From contig NZ_FNEJ01000015.1 in NCBI RefSeq assembly GCF_900100085.1, positions 54,255 to 118,254 on the forward strand: DNA of 64,000 bases. The letters run 5' to 3'. The translations under genes were made by a program, and so were the position numbers. Source of the stretch: Salipiger marinus. Its GTDB lineage: Bacteria > Pseudomonadota > Alphaproteobacteria > Rhodobacterales > Rhodobacteraceae. Each line of letters begins with the position of its first letter. Within the stretch, counting starts at the first letter, position 1. Under the pieces are notes generated by a model that ran no database searches, had not been told where the DNA came from, and worked only from the letters and a program-made list of their open reading frames with translations. This document shows positions 35,851 to 45,870 of the stretch, piece after piece.

Positions 35851-36858
35851 ATGGCTGACGTGCAACTGGCAGGCATCATCAAGACCTTCGGCGCGCTGAC
35901 GGTGATCCCGGGCCTTGACCTGAAGGTGCCGCATGGATCCTTCACCGTGCTGGTGGGGCCTTCGGGCTGTGGCAAGTCCACGCTTCTGCGGATGATCGCG
36001 GGGCTCGAAGATCCGACCGAGGGCGAAATCCGCATCGGCGGGCGCGACGTGACCGATGCGGAACCGTCGGATCGCGGCATCTCGATGGTGTTCCAGTCCT
36101 ACGCGCTTTATCCGCACATGACGGTGGCGCAGAACATCGATTTCGGGCTGCGGCTGGCCAAGATGCCCGCTGCGGAACGGCGCGAGCGGGTGGCGGAGGC
36201 CGCGCGCATCCTGTCGCTTGAGGATTATCTTGACCGCAAGCCGGGCCAGCTTTCGGGCGGGCAGCGCCAGCGCGTCGCCATTGGCCGGTCCATCGTGCGC
36301 CATCCCGAGGTGTTCCTGTTCGACGAGCCGCTGTCGAACCTTGACGCCGCCCTGCGCACGCAGATGCGGGTGGAACTGGCGCAGCTGCACCAGTCCATCG
36401 GCGCCACGATGATCTACGTCACCCACGATCAGGTGGAGGCGATGACGCTGGCCGACCAGATCGTGGTGATGAAGGCCGGGCGGATCGAACAGGTCGGCGC
36501 GCCGATGGAGCTTTATGACCGCCCCGCCACGGAATTTGTCGCAGGCTTCATCGGCTCGCCCCGCATGAACCTGCTGCCGGGCCGGGCCGTGGCCCGCGAC
36601 GACATCAAGACGGTGGGGATCCGCCCCGAACATCTGCGGGTGGAAACCGACGGGCTCTGGCCCGCGCGGGCGCGGGTGGTCGAGACGCTGGGCGCCGACA
36701 CCATCGCCTATATGGATGCCGAAGGTCTGGGAGAGATCACGGTGCGGCTGCCGGGGCACATGCGGCTCAAGGCGGGCGAGCAGCTGGGGCTGAGCCCGGA
36801 ACCGGGCGCGCTGCATTATTTTGGACAGGACGGACAGCGAATGGAGGCCGTGGCATGA
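35851..36858 (+). CDS. CUT1 ABC transporter ATP-binding protein (UgpC/MsmK-like)
   Basis: A 335-residue ATPase for the adjacent permeases. Walker [10 protein letters not shown] (about 37-45), [14 protein letters not shown] signature, Walker [12 protein letters not shown] and a C-terminal regulatory TOBE-type domain (about 240-335, with [10 protein letters not shown]). It starts 28 bp after the xylosidase and overlaps the next gene by 4 bp. Confidence 0.93.
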   Translation: MADVQLAGIIKTFGALTVIPGLDLKVPHGSFTVLVGPSGCGKSTLLRMIAGLEDPTEGEIRIGGRDVTDAEPSDRGISMVFQSYALYPHMTVAQNIDFGLRLAKMPAAERRERVAEAARILSLEDYLDRKPGQLSGGQRQRVAIGRSIVRHPEVFLFDEPLSNLDAALRTQMRVELAQLHQSIGATMIYVTHDQVEAMTLADQIVVMKAGRIEQVGAPMELYDRPATEFVAGFIGSPRMNLLPGRAVARDDIKTVGIRPEHLRVETDGLWPARARVVETLGADTIAYMDAEGLGEITVRLPGHMRLKAGEQLGLSPEPGALHYFGQDGQRMEAVA

Positions 36859-37970
36859 GCGGGATCGGAGTGGGCGTCATCGGCTGTGGCGTCATCAGCG
36901 ACATCTACCTGAAAAATGCGGCGCTGTTCCCGCAGATCAAGATGCGCGCCGTGGCCGATCTGCGCGCCGAGGCGGCAGAGGAAAAAGCCCGCGCCTATGG
37001 CGTGGAGGCGCTGACGGTCGAGGCGCTGCTGGCGCGCGAGGATATCGGCATCGTGCTGAACCTGACCATTCCCGCCGCCCATGCCGAGATCGGGCATCGC
37101 GCGCTGGCGGCAGGCAAGCATGTCTATTCGGAAAAGCCGCTGGCGGGCAGCTTTGACGAGGCGCGCGCGCTCAATGACGCGGCGCAGGCGGCGGGGCTGC
37201 GGCTGGGATGCGCGCCCGACACCTTTCTGGGCGGCGCGCATCAGACCGCGCGGGCGCTGGTCGATGCCGGAGAGATCGGGCGCCCCGTGGCGGGCACCGC
37301 GACCCTGATGCTGCCGGGCCATGAACGCTGGCATCCGAACCCGGATTTCTACTACAGCGCGCCCGGCGGCGGCCCGATGATGGACATGGGGCCCTATTAC
37401 ATCACCGCGATGCTCAACCTGCTGGGGCCGGTGGCGCGGGTCACCGCCTTCGGGGGCCGGTCGCGCGACAGCCGCGAGATCGCGACCGGGCCGCGCGCCG
37501 GACAGAGCGTGCCGGTGGAGGTCGACACCCATCTGGCGGGGGTCATGGAATTTGCGCAGGGCGCGCTGGTGCAGATCGCCACCAGCTTCGACGTGCGCGC
37601 CCACAGGCACGGCCCGCTGGAACTGTATGGCACCACCGGATCCATGACGCTGCCCGATCCCAACCGCTTCGACGGCACGGTGGAGCTGCACCGCGACGGG
37701 GCTTGGCAGCCGCAGCAGATGCGCCACGGCCATGGTGACGGCAATTACCGCGGGCTGGGGCTGGCCCAGATGGCCGGGGCCATCGCCTCGGGCGGGCCGC
37801 ATTGCGCCAGCGGCGATCTGGCACTGCACGCGCTGGAGGTGATGGAGGCGATGCACCGCTCGGCCCGCGAGGGCCGCGCCATCGAGATGACCACGCGCTG
37901 CGAGCGGCCAGCGCCGCTGCTCGCCGAGCGGGGAACCGGAGAAATCGCGCTGCAGGAGGAGGTGGCATGA
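36855..37970 (+). CDS. Gfo/Idh/MocA-family oxidoreductase
   Basis: A 371-residue NAD(P)-dependent sugar oxidoreductase. N-terminal Rossmann motif [14 protein letters not shown], then the family [12 protein letters not shown] lysine motif near residue 97, and a C-terminal alpha/beta domain with [13 protein letters not shown]. It is coupled to the ATPase upstream and the ThuA-like gene downstream by ATGA overlaps. The function is probably oxidation of the imported sugar or a keto derivative; no specific substrate can be named. Confidence 0.9.
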   Translation: MSGIGVGVIGCGVISDIYLKNAALFPQIKMRAVADLRAEAAEEKARAYGVEALTVEALLAREDIGIVLNLTIPAAHAEIGHRALAAGKHVYSEKPLAGSFDEARALNDAAQAAGLRLGCAPDTFLGGAHQTARALVDAGEIGRPVAGTATLMLPGHERWHPNPDFYYSAPGGGPMMDMGPYYITAMLNLLGPVARVTAFGGRSRDSREIATGPRAGQSVPVEVDTHLAGVMEFAQGALVQIATSFDVRAHRHGPLELYGTTGSMTLPDPNRFDGTVELHRDGAWQPQQMRHGHGDGNYRGLGLAQMAGAIASGGPHCASGDLALHALEVMEAMHRSAREGRAIEMTTRCERPAPLLAERGTGEIALQEEVA

Positions 37971-38623
37971 ACCAGAAAGCACTTATATTTTACGGCGGCT
38001 GGGAGGGGCACGACCCCGAGGCCTGCGCCGCCGTGGTGGCCGGAATGCTGCGGGACGAAGGGTTTGACGTGCGCTCCGAACCGGGCGTTGCGGTGCTGGG
38101 CGAGGCGGATCTGTCCTCGTTCGACCTGATCGTGCCGCTTTGCACGCAGGTCGAGATCAAGAAAGAGCCGCTGGAGCGGCTCTGCGCCGCCATCGCGGCG
38201 GGCACCGGGCTTGCGGGCTTTCACGGCGGCATGGGCGACACGTTCCGCGCCGCCCCCGCCTATCAGTTCATGGTGGGCGGGCAATGGGTCGCGCATCCCG
38301 GCGACATGATGGATTACCGGGTCGAGATCACCCAGCCGGATCATCCGCTGATGCAGGGCATCGGGGATTTCGACTACCATTCCGAACAGTATTTCATGCA
38401 TGTCGATCCCGGCAATGACGTGCTTGCCGTGACCCGCTTTGACGGCACGCATGCGCCATGGGTCAAGGGCACGGTGATGCCGGTGGCATGGACACGCCAC
38501 CATGGCGAGGGCCGGGTGTTCTACTCCGCCCTTGGCCACAACGCTTCCGAATTCGACGTCCCGCAGATGAAGGAAATCCTTCGCCGCGGGCTGGTCTGGG
38601 CCAGCCGGGGCACCGGCAGATGA
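37967..38623 (+). CDS. ThuA-like domain protein (trehalose-utilisation family)
   Basis: A 218-residue class I glutamine-amidotransferase-like fold. [15 protein letters not shown] at the N-terminus, [16 protein letters not shown] near residue 80, and [15 protein letters not shown] match ThuA/DUF1080-associated proteins. ThuA in Sinorhizobium is linked to 3-keto-disaccharide metabolism. Here it follows a Gfo/Idh/MocA gene, a common pairing. The start is fixed by AGGAGGAGG before the ATG. Its chemistry is not established. Confidence 0.87.
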   Translation: MNQKALIFYGGWEGHDPEACAAVVAGMLRDEGFDVRSEPGVAVLGEADLSSFDLIVPLCTQVEIKKEPLERLCAAIAAGTGLAGFHGGMGDTFRAAPAYQFMVGGQWVAHPGDMMDYRVEITQPDHPLMQGIGDFDYHSEQYFMHVDPGNDVLAVTRFDGTHAPWVKGTVMPVAWTRHHGEGRVFYSALGHNASEFDVPQMKEILRRGLVWASRGTGR

Positions 38624-38637
38624 GAGACGAGACAACC

Positions 38638-39942
38638 ATGACAGACTTTTTCAACGGCATTCCTGCGATCCGCTACGAAGGCCCCGACAGCGACAATGAC
38701 TTCGCCTTCCGCCATTACGACCCCGAAGAGGTGGTGATGGGCAAGACGATGAAGGAGCATCTGCGCTTCTCGGTGGCCTATTGGCACAGCTTCGCTTGGG
38801 TGGGCGGGGATCCCTTCGGCGGGCAGACCTTCGAGCGCCCGTGGTTCGGCGACGGCATGGCCAAGGCCAAGCTCAAGGCCGATGTCGCCTTCGAGATGTT
38901 CCAGATCCTTGGCGCGCCCTATTTCGCCTTCCACGACGCCGATGCGCGCCCCGAGGGCGACAGCTTTGCCGAAAACACCCGCAACCTGCGCGAAATCACC
39001 GATTACATGCAGGGCAAGATGGAGGCCACGGGCACCAAGCTGCTCTGGGGCACGGCGAACCTGTTCACCCATCGCCGCTACATGGCCGGGGCCGCCACCA
39101 ACCCCGATCCCGATGTCTATGCCTTTGCCGCAGCGACGGTGAAGACCTGCCTTGACGCGACCCACCAGCTGGGCGGCGAAAACTACGTGCTCTGGGGCGG
39201 GCGCGAGGGCTACGAGACCCTGCTCAACACCGATATGGGCCGCGAACGCCAGCAGGCGGGCCGGTTCCTGACGCAGGCGGTGGAGTATGCGCGCAAGATC
39301 GGCTTCAAGGGCGCCATCCTGATCGAGCCCAAGCCGCAGGAGCCCACCAAGCACCAGTATGATTACGACGTGGCCACCGTCTATGGCTTCCTCAAGCAGT
39401 TCGGGCTTGAGAAAGAGGTGAAGCTCAATGTCGAGCAGGGCCATGCCATCCTCGCCGGTCACAGCTTCGAGCACGAGCTGGCGCTGGCGCGCGAGCTGGG
39501 CATCCTTGGCTCCATCGACATGAACCGCAACGACTACCAGTCCGGCTGGGACACCGACCAGTTCCCGAACAACGTGCCAGAAACCGCGCTGGCCTATTAC
39601 GAGGTGCTGCGCGCGGGCGGCTTCAGCACCGGCGGCACCAACTTTGACTCCAAGCTGCGGCGGCAGTCGCTGGATGCCGAGGATCTGATCCTTGGCCATG
39701 TCGGCGGCATGGACACCTGTGCGGCAGGGCTGAAGGCGGCGGCGAAGATGCTGGAAGAAGGCAAGCTCGAAGCGGCGCGCGACGCGCGCTATGCGGGCTG
39801 GGACAGCGCAGAAGCGCAGGCGATGCTGAGCACGCAGGGCTTTGACGAGATCACAGCCCGGGTCGAGGCGGAGGGGATCAATCCGCAGCCCCGGTCGGGG
39901 CGGCAGGAGCGGCTCGAAAACCTCGTGAACCGCTACCTCTGA
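38638..39942 (+). CDS. xylA: Xylose isomerase
   Basis: A 434-residue class II xylose isomerase converting D-xylose to D-xylulose with two divalent metals. His99 and Asp102 in [11 protein letters not shown] are the catalytic pair, [16 protein letters not shown] provides metal ligands, and the late [10 protein letters not shown] and [10 protein letters not shown] segments match the family. Length agrees. It is the last gene of the CUT1 operon, followed by a strong terminator. No xylB lies beside it. Confidence 0.96.
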   Translation: MTDFFNGIPAIRYEGPDSDNDFAFRHYDPEEVVMGKTMKEHLRFSVAYWHSFAWVGGDPFGGQTFERPWFGDGMAKAKLKADVAFEMFQILGAPYFAFHDADARPEGDSFAENTRNLREITDYMQGKMEATGTKLLWGTANLFTHRRYMAGAATNPDPDVYAFAAATVKTCLDATHQLGGENYVLWGGREGYETLLNTDMGRERQQAGRFLTQAVEYARKIGFKGAILIEPKPQEPTKHQYDYDVATVYGFLKQFGLEKEVKLNVEQGHAILAGHSFEHELALARELGILGSIDMNRNDYQSGWDTDQFPNNVPETALAYYEVLRAGGFSTGGTNFDSKLRRQSLDAEDLILGHVGGMDTCAAGLKAAAKMLEEGKLEAARDARYAGWDSAEAQAMLSTQGFDEITARVEAEGINPQPRSGRQERLENLVNRYL

Positions 39943-39947
39943 AAAAC

Positions 39948-39973
39948 TGCGGCGGCCCCGAAGGGCCGCCGCA
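39948..39973 (-). terminator. Strong terminator between convergent xylA and CUT2 binding-protein genes
   Basis: An 11-bp perfect stem (39948-39958 with 39963-39973) with a CGAA loop. On the minus strand the stem is followed, after one or two bases, by five Ts, so it is a classical intrinsic terminator for the CUT2 operon. It can also act as a stem for xylA transcripts. Confidence 0.8.
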
Positions 39974-39979
39974 ATCCCT

Positions 39980-40927
39980 TCAGAACGGGCTGTCGGGGAA
40001 GTAATACTCTGCGGCGTTTTCCGGCGTCACCAGTTCGGATCCGATGGTGAAGGTTCCGGCCACCGGCGCGCTCGACACCTGGCCCACCACGGTCAGCTCG
40101 ATCGCGGTGGCGATCATCGCGGGCGGATAGGTGACGTTGGCGGGGATCATCGGATCATTGTCCCGGGTCCGCGCGATCATCTCCTTCATGCCCGCGCCGC
40201 CCAGCACGAACTGGACATCGTCCCGGCCCGCCGCCTCGATCGCGGCAAGCACACCCACCGCCATGTCGTCATCCGAGGCCCAGACCGCGTCGATCTCGGG
40301 GAAGCGCGACAGGAAATCCTGCATGACGGTGAAGCTGTCATCGCGGTTCCAGTTGCCATGCTCCATGCCAAGAACCTCGATGTTCTTGCCCTCGATCGCG
40401 GCCTCGAAGCCTTCGACGCGCATGTTGTCGATGGTGGTGGGGATCCCGCGCAGCGCAACGATCTTGCCACCCTCGGGCAGGGCAGAGGCCATGAATTCGC
40501 CCGAGACCCGGCCAAAGCCCGCGTTGTCGCCCGCCACATACAGATCCTCGATGCCGTCCACCGACAGGCCGCGATCGACCACGGTGATCCAGACGCCGCT
40601 TTCGGCCACGGCCTGCACCGGCCCGGTCAGCGGTTCGGATTCAAAGGGCAGCACCACCAGCGCGTCGATGCCGCGCGTGGCCACCATGTCCTCGATGTCG
40701 GACACCTGCTCTGCCGGGTCGGAGGCGGTGGCCAGCACCAGATCGACCTGCGGATAGACCTCCTCCAGCCGTTCGATGGCTTGCTGCGCATGAAAGTTCA
40801 TGCCGCCCGCCCAGCCATGGGTGGCCGCCGGAATCGACACCCCCACGGTGATGTCCTGCGCCATGGCCGGGGCGGCCAGCGCCGTCAGCACGCCCGCAGC
40901 CAGCGCTGTCCTGATTGTGATGCCCAT
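39980..40927 (-). CDS. CUT2 ABC transporter sugar-binding protein
   Basis: A 315-residue periplasmic sugar-binding protein with a signal peptide (MGITIRTALAAGVLTALAA, AMAQ near residue 23). SIPAATHGWAGGMNFHAQQAIE is typical of the ribose/xylose/inositol-binding group. A GGAGGAAC site precedes ATG 40927. It is the last gene of the run from 45716. The xylose context suggests a monosaccharide such as xylose, but inositol-type ligands are also possible given the oxidoreductase and isomerase upstream. Confidence 0.9.
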   Translation of the reverse strand: MGITIRTALAAGVLTALAAPAMAQDITVGVSIPAATHGWAGGMNFHAQQAIERLEEVYPQVDLVLATASDPAEQVSDIEDMVATRGIDALVVLPFESEPLTGPVQAVAESGVWITVVDRGLSVDGIEDLYVAGDNAGFGRVSGEFMASALPEGGKIVALRGIPTTIDNMRVEGFEAAIEGKNIEVLGMEHGNWNRDDSFTVMQDFLSRFPEIDAVWASDDDMAVGVLAAIEAAGRDDVQFVLGGAGMKEMIARTRDNDPMIPANVTYPPAMIATAIELTVVGQVSSAPVAGTFTIGSELVTPENAAEYYFPDSPF

Positions 40928-40965
40928 TGGTTCCTCCACTGATGATGATGAGGTGGCCCGCTCCC

Positions 40966-41967
40966 TCAGGCCGACCTGCCTTCGCGCTGCAAGATCACAG
41001 CGAGAATGATGATGACCCCTTGGATCGCACCGTTGAGATAGGGCGAGACAAGATCGGTCAGGTTCAGGATGTTCTCGATCAGCCCGAGGATCAGCACCCC
41101 CAGCACGGTGCCCCAGACCCGGCCAAAGCCGCCCTTGAGCACGGTGCCGCCAATGATGACCGCGGCAATCGCCTCCAGCTCCCACAGCACGCCGGTGGAG
41201 GCGGAGGCCGAGCCGAGGCGCGGCACATACATGATGGTGGCGATGCCGACCAGCAGGCCCAGCATGGCATAGGTGATGAGCCGCACCCGGCCCACGCGCA
41301 CGTTGGAATAATGCGCCACATGCTCGTTGCTGCCGGTGGCGGCGCAGTGCCGCCCGAACACGCCGCGGCTCATCAGGATTTCGCCCACGATCACCACCAG
41401 CGCAAAGACGATCATCGGCCATGTCATCCCAAGGATGCCGTCGAAATAGATGGGCCGGATATAGGTGCGCAGGCCGAAATCAAGCGACAGTGTGCCGCCA
41501 TCGGCAAGCCATGTGACAAGGCTGCGATAGATGCCCATGGTGCCCAGCGTCACGATGAAGGCCTCGATCCCCAGCGTGGTGACCATGAAACCGTTGAGCA
41601 GCCCCGCCACCAGCCCCGCCAGCAGCGCCACCGCCATGCCCAGAAGCACGATGGGCACGCCCGGCCCCAGCGCGGGCAGGGCCGCGTTCATCACAAGGAT
41701 CATCAGCCCCGCGATGAAGGCCGCCATGGCCCCCACCGACAGGTCAAGCCCGCCCGCCGTGATCACGAAGGTCATGCCGACCGCGATGATGCCGATGAAG
41801 GCAGAGCGCGACAGCACGTTGGTCAGGTTCGCCGCACTCAGGAAATTGGAATTGAGCGCCGCCCCCACCAGCACAAGGATCACCAGCGCAAGGATCGGCC
41901 CCAGCACCGTCATCGGGGGCAGGCGGGTCCGCGCCTTCGATCCCTGTTCCGCATCCGTCATCGCCAT
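40966..41967 (-). CDS. CUT2 ABC transporter permease
   Basis: A 333-residue permease with 8-10 helices. FVITAGGLDLSVGAMAAF, VTLGTMGIYRSLVTW and GGTVLKGGFGRVWGT are standard for RbsC/XylH-like proteins. ATG 41967 follows GAGGAGG; an ATG two codons later is an alternative. It starts directly after the ATPase stop. Confidence 0.92.
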   Translation of the reverse strand: MAMTDAEQGSKARTRLPPMTVLGPILALVILVLVGAALNSNFLSAANLTNVLSRSAFIGIIAVGMTFVITAGGLDLSVGAMAAFIAGLMILVMNAALPALGPGVPIVLLGMAVALLAGLVAGLLNGFMVTTLGIEAFIVTLGTMGIYRSLVTWLADGGTLSLDFGLRTYIRPIYFDGILGMTWPMIVFALVVIVGEILMSRGVFGRHCAATGSNEHVAHYSNVRVGRVRLITYAMLGLLVGIATIMYVPRLGSASASTGVLWELEAIAAVIIGGTVLKGGFGRVWGTVLGVLILGLIENILNLTDLVSPYLNGAIQGVIIILAVILQREGRSA

Positions 41968-41968
41968 G

Positions 41969-43519
41969 TCAGGCCTCCTCCCGCCGGGCCGCGCCGGCAC
42001 CAGCGCTGTCCCGCGCCGCTGCCGGTCCGGCCCCGATCCCCATTGCCAGCCGCACGATCGCCTCCTCGCTGACCGCAGGCCCCTCCAGCACGCCCGCAAG
42101 CCTGCCGCGCCGCATCACCGCCACCCGGTCCGACAGGCCGATCACCTCCTGCATCTCGGACGAGACCATGATGATAGCATGGCCCTGCGCCGCAAGTTCG
42201 CGCAGAAACGCGTAAATCTGCTGTTTCGTGCCGATGTCGATGCCGCGCGTCGGTTCGTCCACCACAAGGATGCGCGGTTCTGACAGCATGGTCTTGGCCA
42301 GCAGCAGCTTCTGCTGGTTGCCCCCCGACAGGTTGCCCGCCCGCACCCGCCGGTCGCCCGCGCGGATGTCAAAGGTGGTGATCGCCTCGTCCAGCGCGCG
42401 TTCCTCGGCGGCGGTGTCGACAAAGACCCGCCCGAATTTCCACAGCGCCTGCAGCGTCAGGTTCTCGCGCAGGCCCTTGTCCAGCAGCAGCCCGCGCAGC
42501 TTGCGGTCCTCGGTCAGGTAGCACAGCCCGTGCGCCAGCGCGTCGGCGGGCCTGCGGATGCTGACCGGCTTGCCCTCGATCTCCAGCGCCGTCATGCGCG
42601 CGGGCCGCAGCCCGCACATGCCCTCCATCGCCTCGGTGCGGCCCGCGCCGATAAGCCCGGCAAGCCCGAGGATCTCGCCCCGTCGCAGATCCAGATCCAG
42701 CGCCTCGACATGGCCCGGCACCTCCAGCCCCGAAAGGCGCAGCACCACCTCCTGCGGCGGGGTGGCCGGGCGGGGCGGATAGAGCACGGACACGTCGCGC
42801 CCGACCATGCGGGTCGCCATCTCGTCCTCGCTGATGTCCGCCGTGGGGCCGCTATGCACCACGGCGCCGTCGCGCATGACGGTGACCCGGTCAGAGATGC
42901 GGCGCACCTCGTCGAGCTTGTGCGAGGTGAACAGGATCGCGGCCCCGGCGGCGCGCAGCACGCGGACCTGTTCGAACAGCACCTCCGCCTCGGTATGGGT
43001 CAGCACCGCCGTCGGCTCGTCCATCACCAGCACCCGCGCCCGCCGCGACAGCGCCTTGGCGATCTCGACCATCTGCTTGTCGGAGTTCGACAGCTCCGAC
43101 ACCCGCGCCCCCGGAGACACGGCGCAGCCCAGCCGGTCCAGCAGGGCCTGCGTCTCGCGCGTCATGGCGGCGCGGTCGGCCAGCAGCCCGCGCCGCAGCT
43201 CCCGCCCCAGAAACACGTTCTGTTCGACGGTCAGCTGTTCGGCGAGGTTGAATTCCTGATGGATCATCACGATCCCCGCCTCTTCGCCCTCATGCAGGCT
43301 GGCAAGCCGGGTCACCTGACCGTCGATCAGGATATCGCCCTCGCTGGGGGGCTGGTAGCCCGCCATGATCTTCATGGTGGTGGACTTGCCCGCCCCGTTT
43401 TCGCCGATCAGCGCATGGACCTCTCCGGGATGCAGCGCGATGTCGACCCCGTGCAGCACCTCCACGGGGCCGAAGCTGCGCCGGATCCCGCGCAGGGCAA
43501 GAACCGGCACAGCCGTCAC
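41969..43519 (-). CDS. CUT2 ABC transporter double ATP-binding protein
   Basis: A 516-residue ATPase with two nucleotide domains: GENGAGKSTTMKI near residue 40 and, in the second half, NLSGGNQQKLLLAKTML with VVDEPTRGIDIG. It serves the single downstream permease, which would work as a homodimer. The start overlaps the oxidoreductase stop by 4 bp. Confidence 0.93.
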   Translation of the reverse strand: MTAVPVLALRGIRRSFGPVEVLHGVDIALHPGEVHALIGENGAGKSTTMKIMAGYQPPSEGDILIDGQVTRLASLHEGEEAGIVMIHQEFNLAEQLTVEQNVFLGRELRRGLLADRAAMTRETQALLDRLGCAVSPGARVSELSNSDKQMVEIAKALSRRARVLVMDEPTAVLTHTEAEVLFEQVRVLRAAGAAILFTSHKLDEVRRISDRVTVMRDGAVVHSGPTADISEDEMATRMVGRDVSVLYPPRPATPPQEVVLRLSGLEVPGHVEALDLDLRRGEILGLAGLIGAGRTEAMEGMCGLRPARMTALEIEGKPVSIRRPADALAHGLCYLTEDRKLRGLLLDKGLRENLTLQALWKFGRVFVDTAAEERALDEAITTFDIRAGDRRVRAGNLSGGNQQKLLLAKTMLSEPRILVVDEPTRGIDIGTKQQIYAFLRELAAQGHAIIMVSSEMQEVIGLSDRVAVMRRGRLAGVLEGPAVSEEAIVRLAMGIGAGPAAARDSAGAGAARREEA

Positions 43520-44661
43520 AGCGCGGTCCAGGCCGCGTCGCGCCGCGACGAGGCGACGCAGGCGGCGATGAAGCGCATTCCGGCCATGCCATCCTCGATG
43601 CCGGGCAGCAACCCGCGCGCGGTGTCGCGGTCGGTGCCCTGCTGGACGGCGCGGATCGCCTCCGCCGCTTCGGAATAAAGCGTGGCAAAGGCTTCAAGAT
43701 AGCCCTCGGGATGGCCCGCCGGGATGCGGCTGACCGCCGTGCCTGCCGGATGCGCGCCGCTGCCATTGCGGCGGATCAGCCGCGTCGGCTCGCCATGGGG
43801 GGTATGCCACAGCGCGTTCGGTTGTTCCTGCGCCCATTCCAGCCCGCCCCGGTCGCCATAGATCCGCAGCCGCAGCCCGTTTTCATTGCCCGGCGCCACC
43901 TGACTGGACCAGAGCATCCCGCGCGCGCCACCGGCAAAGCGCAGCAGCACATGGGCGTTGTCATCCAGCTGCCGCCCCGGGCCGAAGCTTTGCAGATCGG
44001 CGGCAAGGCTTTCGGCGGCAAGGCCCGTCACGAAACAGGCAAGGTTATAGGCATGGGTGCCGATATCGCCCACCGATCCGCCCGCGCCAGAGCGGGCAGG
44101 GTCGGTGCGCCATTCGGCCTGCTTGTTGTCGCCCGCTTGTTCCACCGGATCGGTCAGCCAGTCCTGCGGATATTCGACCTGCACCACCCGGATCTGGCCC
44201 ACAGCCCCCTCGGCCACCATGGCGCGGGCCTGCCGCACCATCGGATAGCCGGTGTAGTTATGGGTCAGGATGAACAGCGCGCCAGAGCCCGCGACGGCCT
44301 GCGCCATCGCCTCGGCCTCTTCATCGGTGGCGGTCAGCGGCTTGTCGCAGATCACATGGATCCCCGCCGCCAGAAAGGCCCGCGCCGCCGGGTAATGCAT
44401 GTGGTTCGGGGTGACGATCGCCACCGCCTCGATCCCATCGGCGCGCGCGGCCTCGGCCTTGGCCATTTCGGCGAAGCTGCCATAGCAGCGGTCGGGATCA
44501 AGCCCCAGCTCCGCGCCGCTTGCCTTCGATTTCGCAGGCGTGGAGGACAGCGCCCCCGCCACCAGATCGAACCGCCCGTCGAGCCGCGCCGCGATCCGGT
44601 GCACGCCCCCGATGAAGGCGCCGCTGCCGCCGCCCACCATGCCCAGTCTGATCCGTGTCAT
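43516..44661 (-). CDS. Gfo/Idh/MocA-family oxidoreductase, second
   Basis: A 381-residue oxidoreductase with GMVGGGSGAFIGGVHR at the nucleotide-binding start, VICDKPLTATDEEAEAM carrying the family lysine, and GGSVGDIGTHAYNLACFVTG with the catalytic Asp/His region. It is sandwiched by ATGA overlaps between the isomerase-like gene and the ATPase. This branch often oxidises inositols or glycosides to keto forms; the substrate is unknown. Confidence 0.9.
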   Translation of the reverse strand: MTRIRLGMVGGGSGAFIGGVHRIAARLDGRFDLVAGALSSTPAKSKASGAELGLDPDRCYGSFAEMAKAEAARADGIEAVAIVTPNHMHYPAARAFLAAGIHVICDKPLTATDEEAEAMAQAVAGSGALFILTHNYTGYPMVRQARAMVAEGAVGQIRVVQVEYPQDWLTDPVEQAGDNKQAEWRTDPARSGAGGSVGDIGTHAYNLACFVTGLAAESLAADLQSFGPGRQLDDNAHVLLRFAGGARGMLWSSQVAPGNENGLRLRIYGDRGGLEWAQEQPNALWHTPHGEPTRLIRRNGSGAHPAGTAVSRIPAGHPEGYLEAFATLYSEAAEAIRAVQQGTDRDTARGLLPGIEDGMAGMRFIAACVASSRRDAAWTAL

Positions 44662-45716
44662 CGGTCGATCCCCAGCATCCGGCGGTTGGCCGCGTCATCG
44701 GTGCCACCTGCCGCAAAATCGTCAAAGGCATGCGGCGTGACGCGGATGATGTGATCGCGCACAAAAGCCGCGCCTTCGCGCGCGCCATCCTCGGGATGCT
44801 TGAGCGCACATTCCCATTCCACCACGGCCCAGCCGTCAAAATCATTGGCGGCCATCTTCGAGAAGACCGCGCCAAAATCCACCTGCCCGTCACCAAGGCT
44901 GCGGAACCGGCCCGCGCGGTTGACCCAGGACTGGAAGCCGCCATAGACACCCTGCCGACCGGTCGGGTTCAGCTCGGCATCCTTGACGTGGAACATGCGG
45001 ATGCGTTCGGCGTAGATGTCGATATTGTCAAGGTAATCAAGGTGCTGCAGCACGTAATGCGAGGGATCGTAAAGCATGTTGCAGCGCGGGTGGTTGCCGA
45101 CACGCTCAAGGAACATCTCGAAGCTGATGCCGTCATGCAGATCCTCGCCCGGATGGATCTCGTAGCAGAGGTCAATCCCCATCTCTTCGGCATGGTCAAG
45201 GATCGGACGCCAGCGCGCCGCAAGCTCGTCAAACGCCGCCTCGACCAGCCCGGCGGGGCGCTGCGGCCACGGATAGACATAGGGCCATGCCAGCGCGCCG
45301 GAAAAGCTCGCCTGTGCGGTCAGACCCATGTTGCGCGAGGCGGTCAGCGCCTTGCGCACCTGATCCACCGCCCATTCCTGCCGTGCCTTGGGGTTGTTGT
45401 GGACGCTGGCGGGCGCAAACCCGTCAAAGGCCACGTCGTAAGCCGGATGCACCGCCACAAGCTGCCCCTGCAGATGCGTCGACAGTTCGGTGACGGTGAT
45501 GCCGTTTTCGGCGGCGCGGCCCTTGAATTCATCGCAATAGTCGCGGCTTTCAGCGGCGCGGTCCAGATCGATCAGCCGCCCGTCCCAGCTTGGCACCTGC
45601 ACGCCCTTGTAGCCGCAGTCGGCGGCCCAGCGGGTGATGTCTTCCCAGCTGTTGAACGGCGCCTCGTCGCCCGCGAACTGCGCCAGAAACAGCGCGGGTC
45701 CCTTGATCGTCTTCAT
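44658..45716 (-). CDS. Sugar phosphate isomerase/epimerase family (AP-endonuclease-2 TIM barrel)
   Basis: A 352-residue xylose-isomerase-like TIM barrel. Metal-binding segments are visible as CYEIHPGEDLHDG, MLYDPSHYVLQHLDY, FHVKDAELNPTG and WAVVEWECAL. Family members epimerise or isomerise keto sugars or dehydrate inosose. First gene of the run, coupled to the oxidoreductase; together they probably process the sugar imported by the CUT2 system. A GGGGAGG site precedes the ATG. Confidence 0.88.
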   Translation of the reverse strand: MKTIKGPALFLAQFAGDEAPFNSWEDITRWAADCGYKGVQVPSWDGRLIDLDRAAESRDYCDEFKGRAAENGITVTELSTHLQGQLVAVHPAYDVAFDGFAPASVHNNPKARQEWAVDQVRKALTASRNMGLTAQASFSGALAWPYVYPWPQRPAGLVEAAFDELAARWRPILDHAEEMGIDLCYEIHPGEDLHDGISFEMFLERVGNHPRCNMLYDPSHYVLQHLDYLDNIDIYAERIRMFHVKDAELNPTGRQGVYGGFQSWVNRAGRFRSLGDGQVDFGAVFSKMAANDFDGWAVVEWECALKHPEDGAREGAAFVRDHIIRVTPHAFDDFAAGGTDDAANRRMLGIDR

Positions 45717-45755
45717 GATGCCTCCCCTCGTTCCATCTCTTCGTGGCAGCGCCGG

Positions 45756-45818
45756 TCAGCCCGGTGCCCGCCATACGTCGATCATCGCCTCGCACACCCG
45801 CGACATGGCTTGCGTCAT
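45756..45818 (-). CDS. Possible 20-residue leader peptide
   Basis: A short frame of ATG plus 19 codons lies in the 5' region of the CUT2 operon, with a strong GGAGGAAG site 4 bases before the ATG. It begins MTQAMSRV and ends WRAPG, and stops about 39 bp before the isomerase ATG. It has no recognisable domain. It may be a leader peptide, or chance; the well-placed ribosome site is the only support. Confidence 0.3.
   Translation of the reverse strand: MTQAMSRVCEAMIDVWRAPG
45769..45784 (-). promoter_or_regulatory. Weak second LacI-type operator match
   Basis: On the minus strand this reads TGATCGACGTATGGCG, matching 10 of the 12 fixed positions of TGATnnACGTnnGTCA. It lies about 100 bp from the stronger site and within the short leader frame. 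Confidence 0.3.
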
Positions 45819-45870
45819 GCGTCTTCCTCCGGTGCGGCAGGCCTCCCGATTGATAGGCTATGAGGTATGT

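Noticed and set aside
34225..36816. An 860-codon minus-strand frame opposite the GH43 and ATPase genes
   Set aside because: GH43 catalytic residues and Walker motifs are on the plus strand; the antisense frame has no domain.
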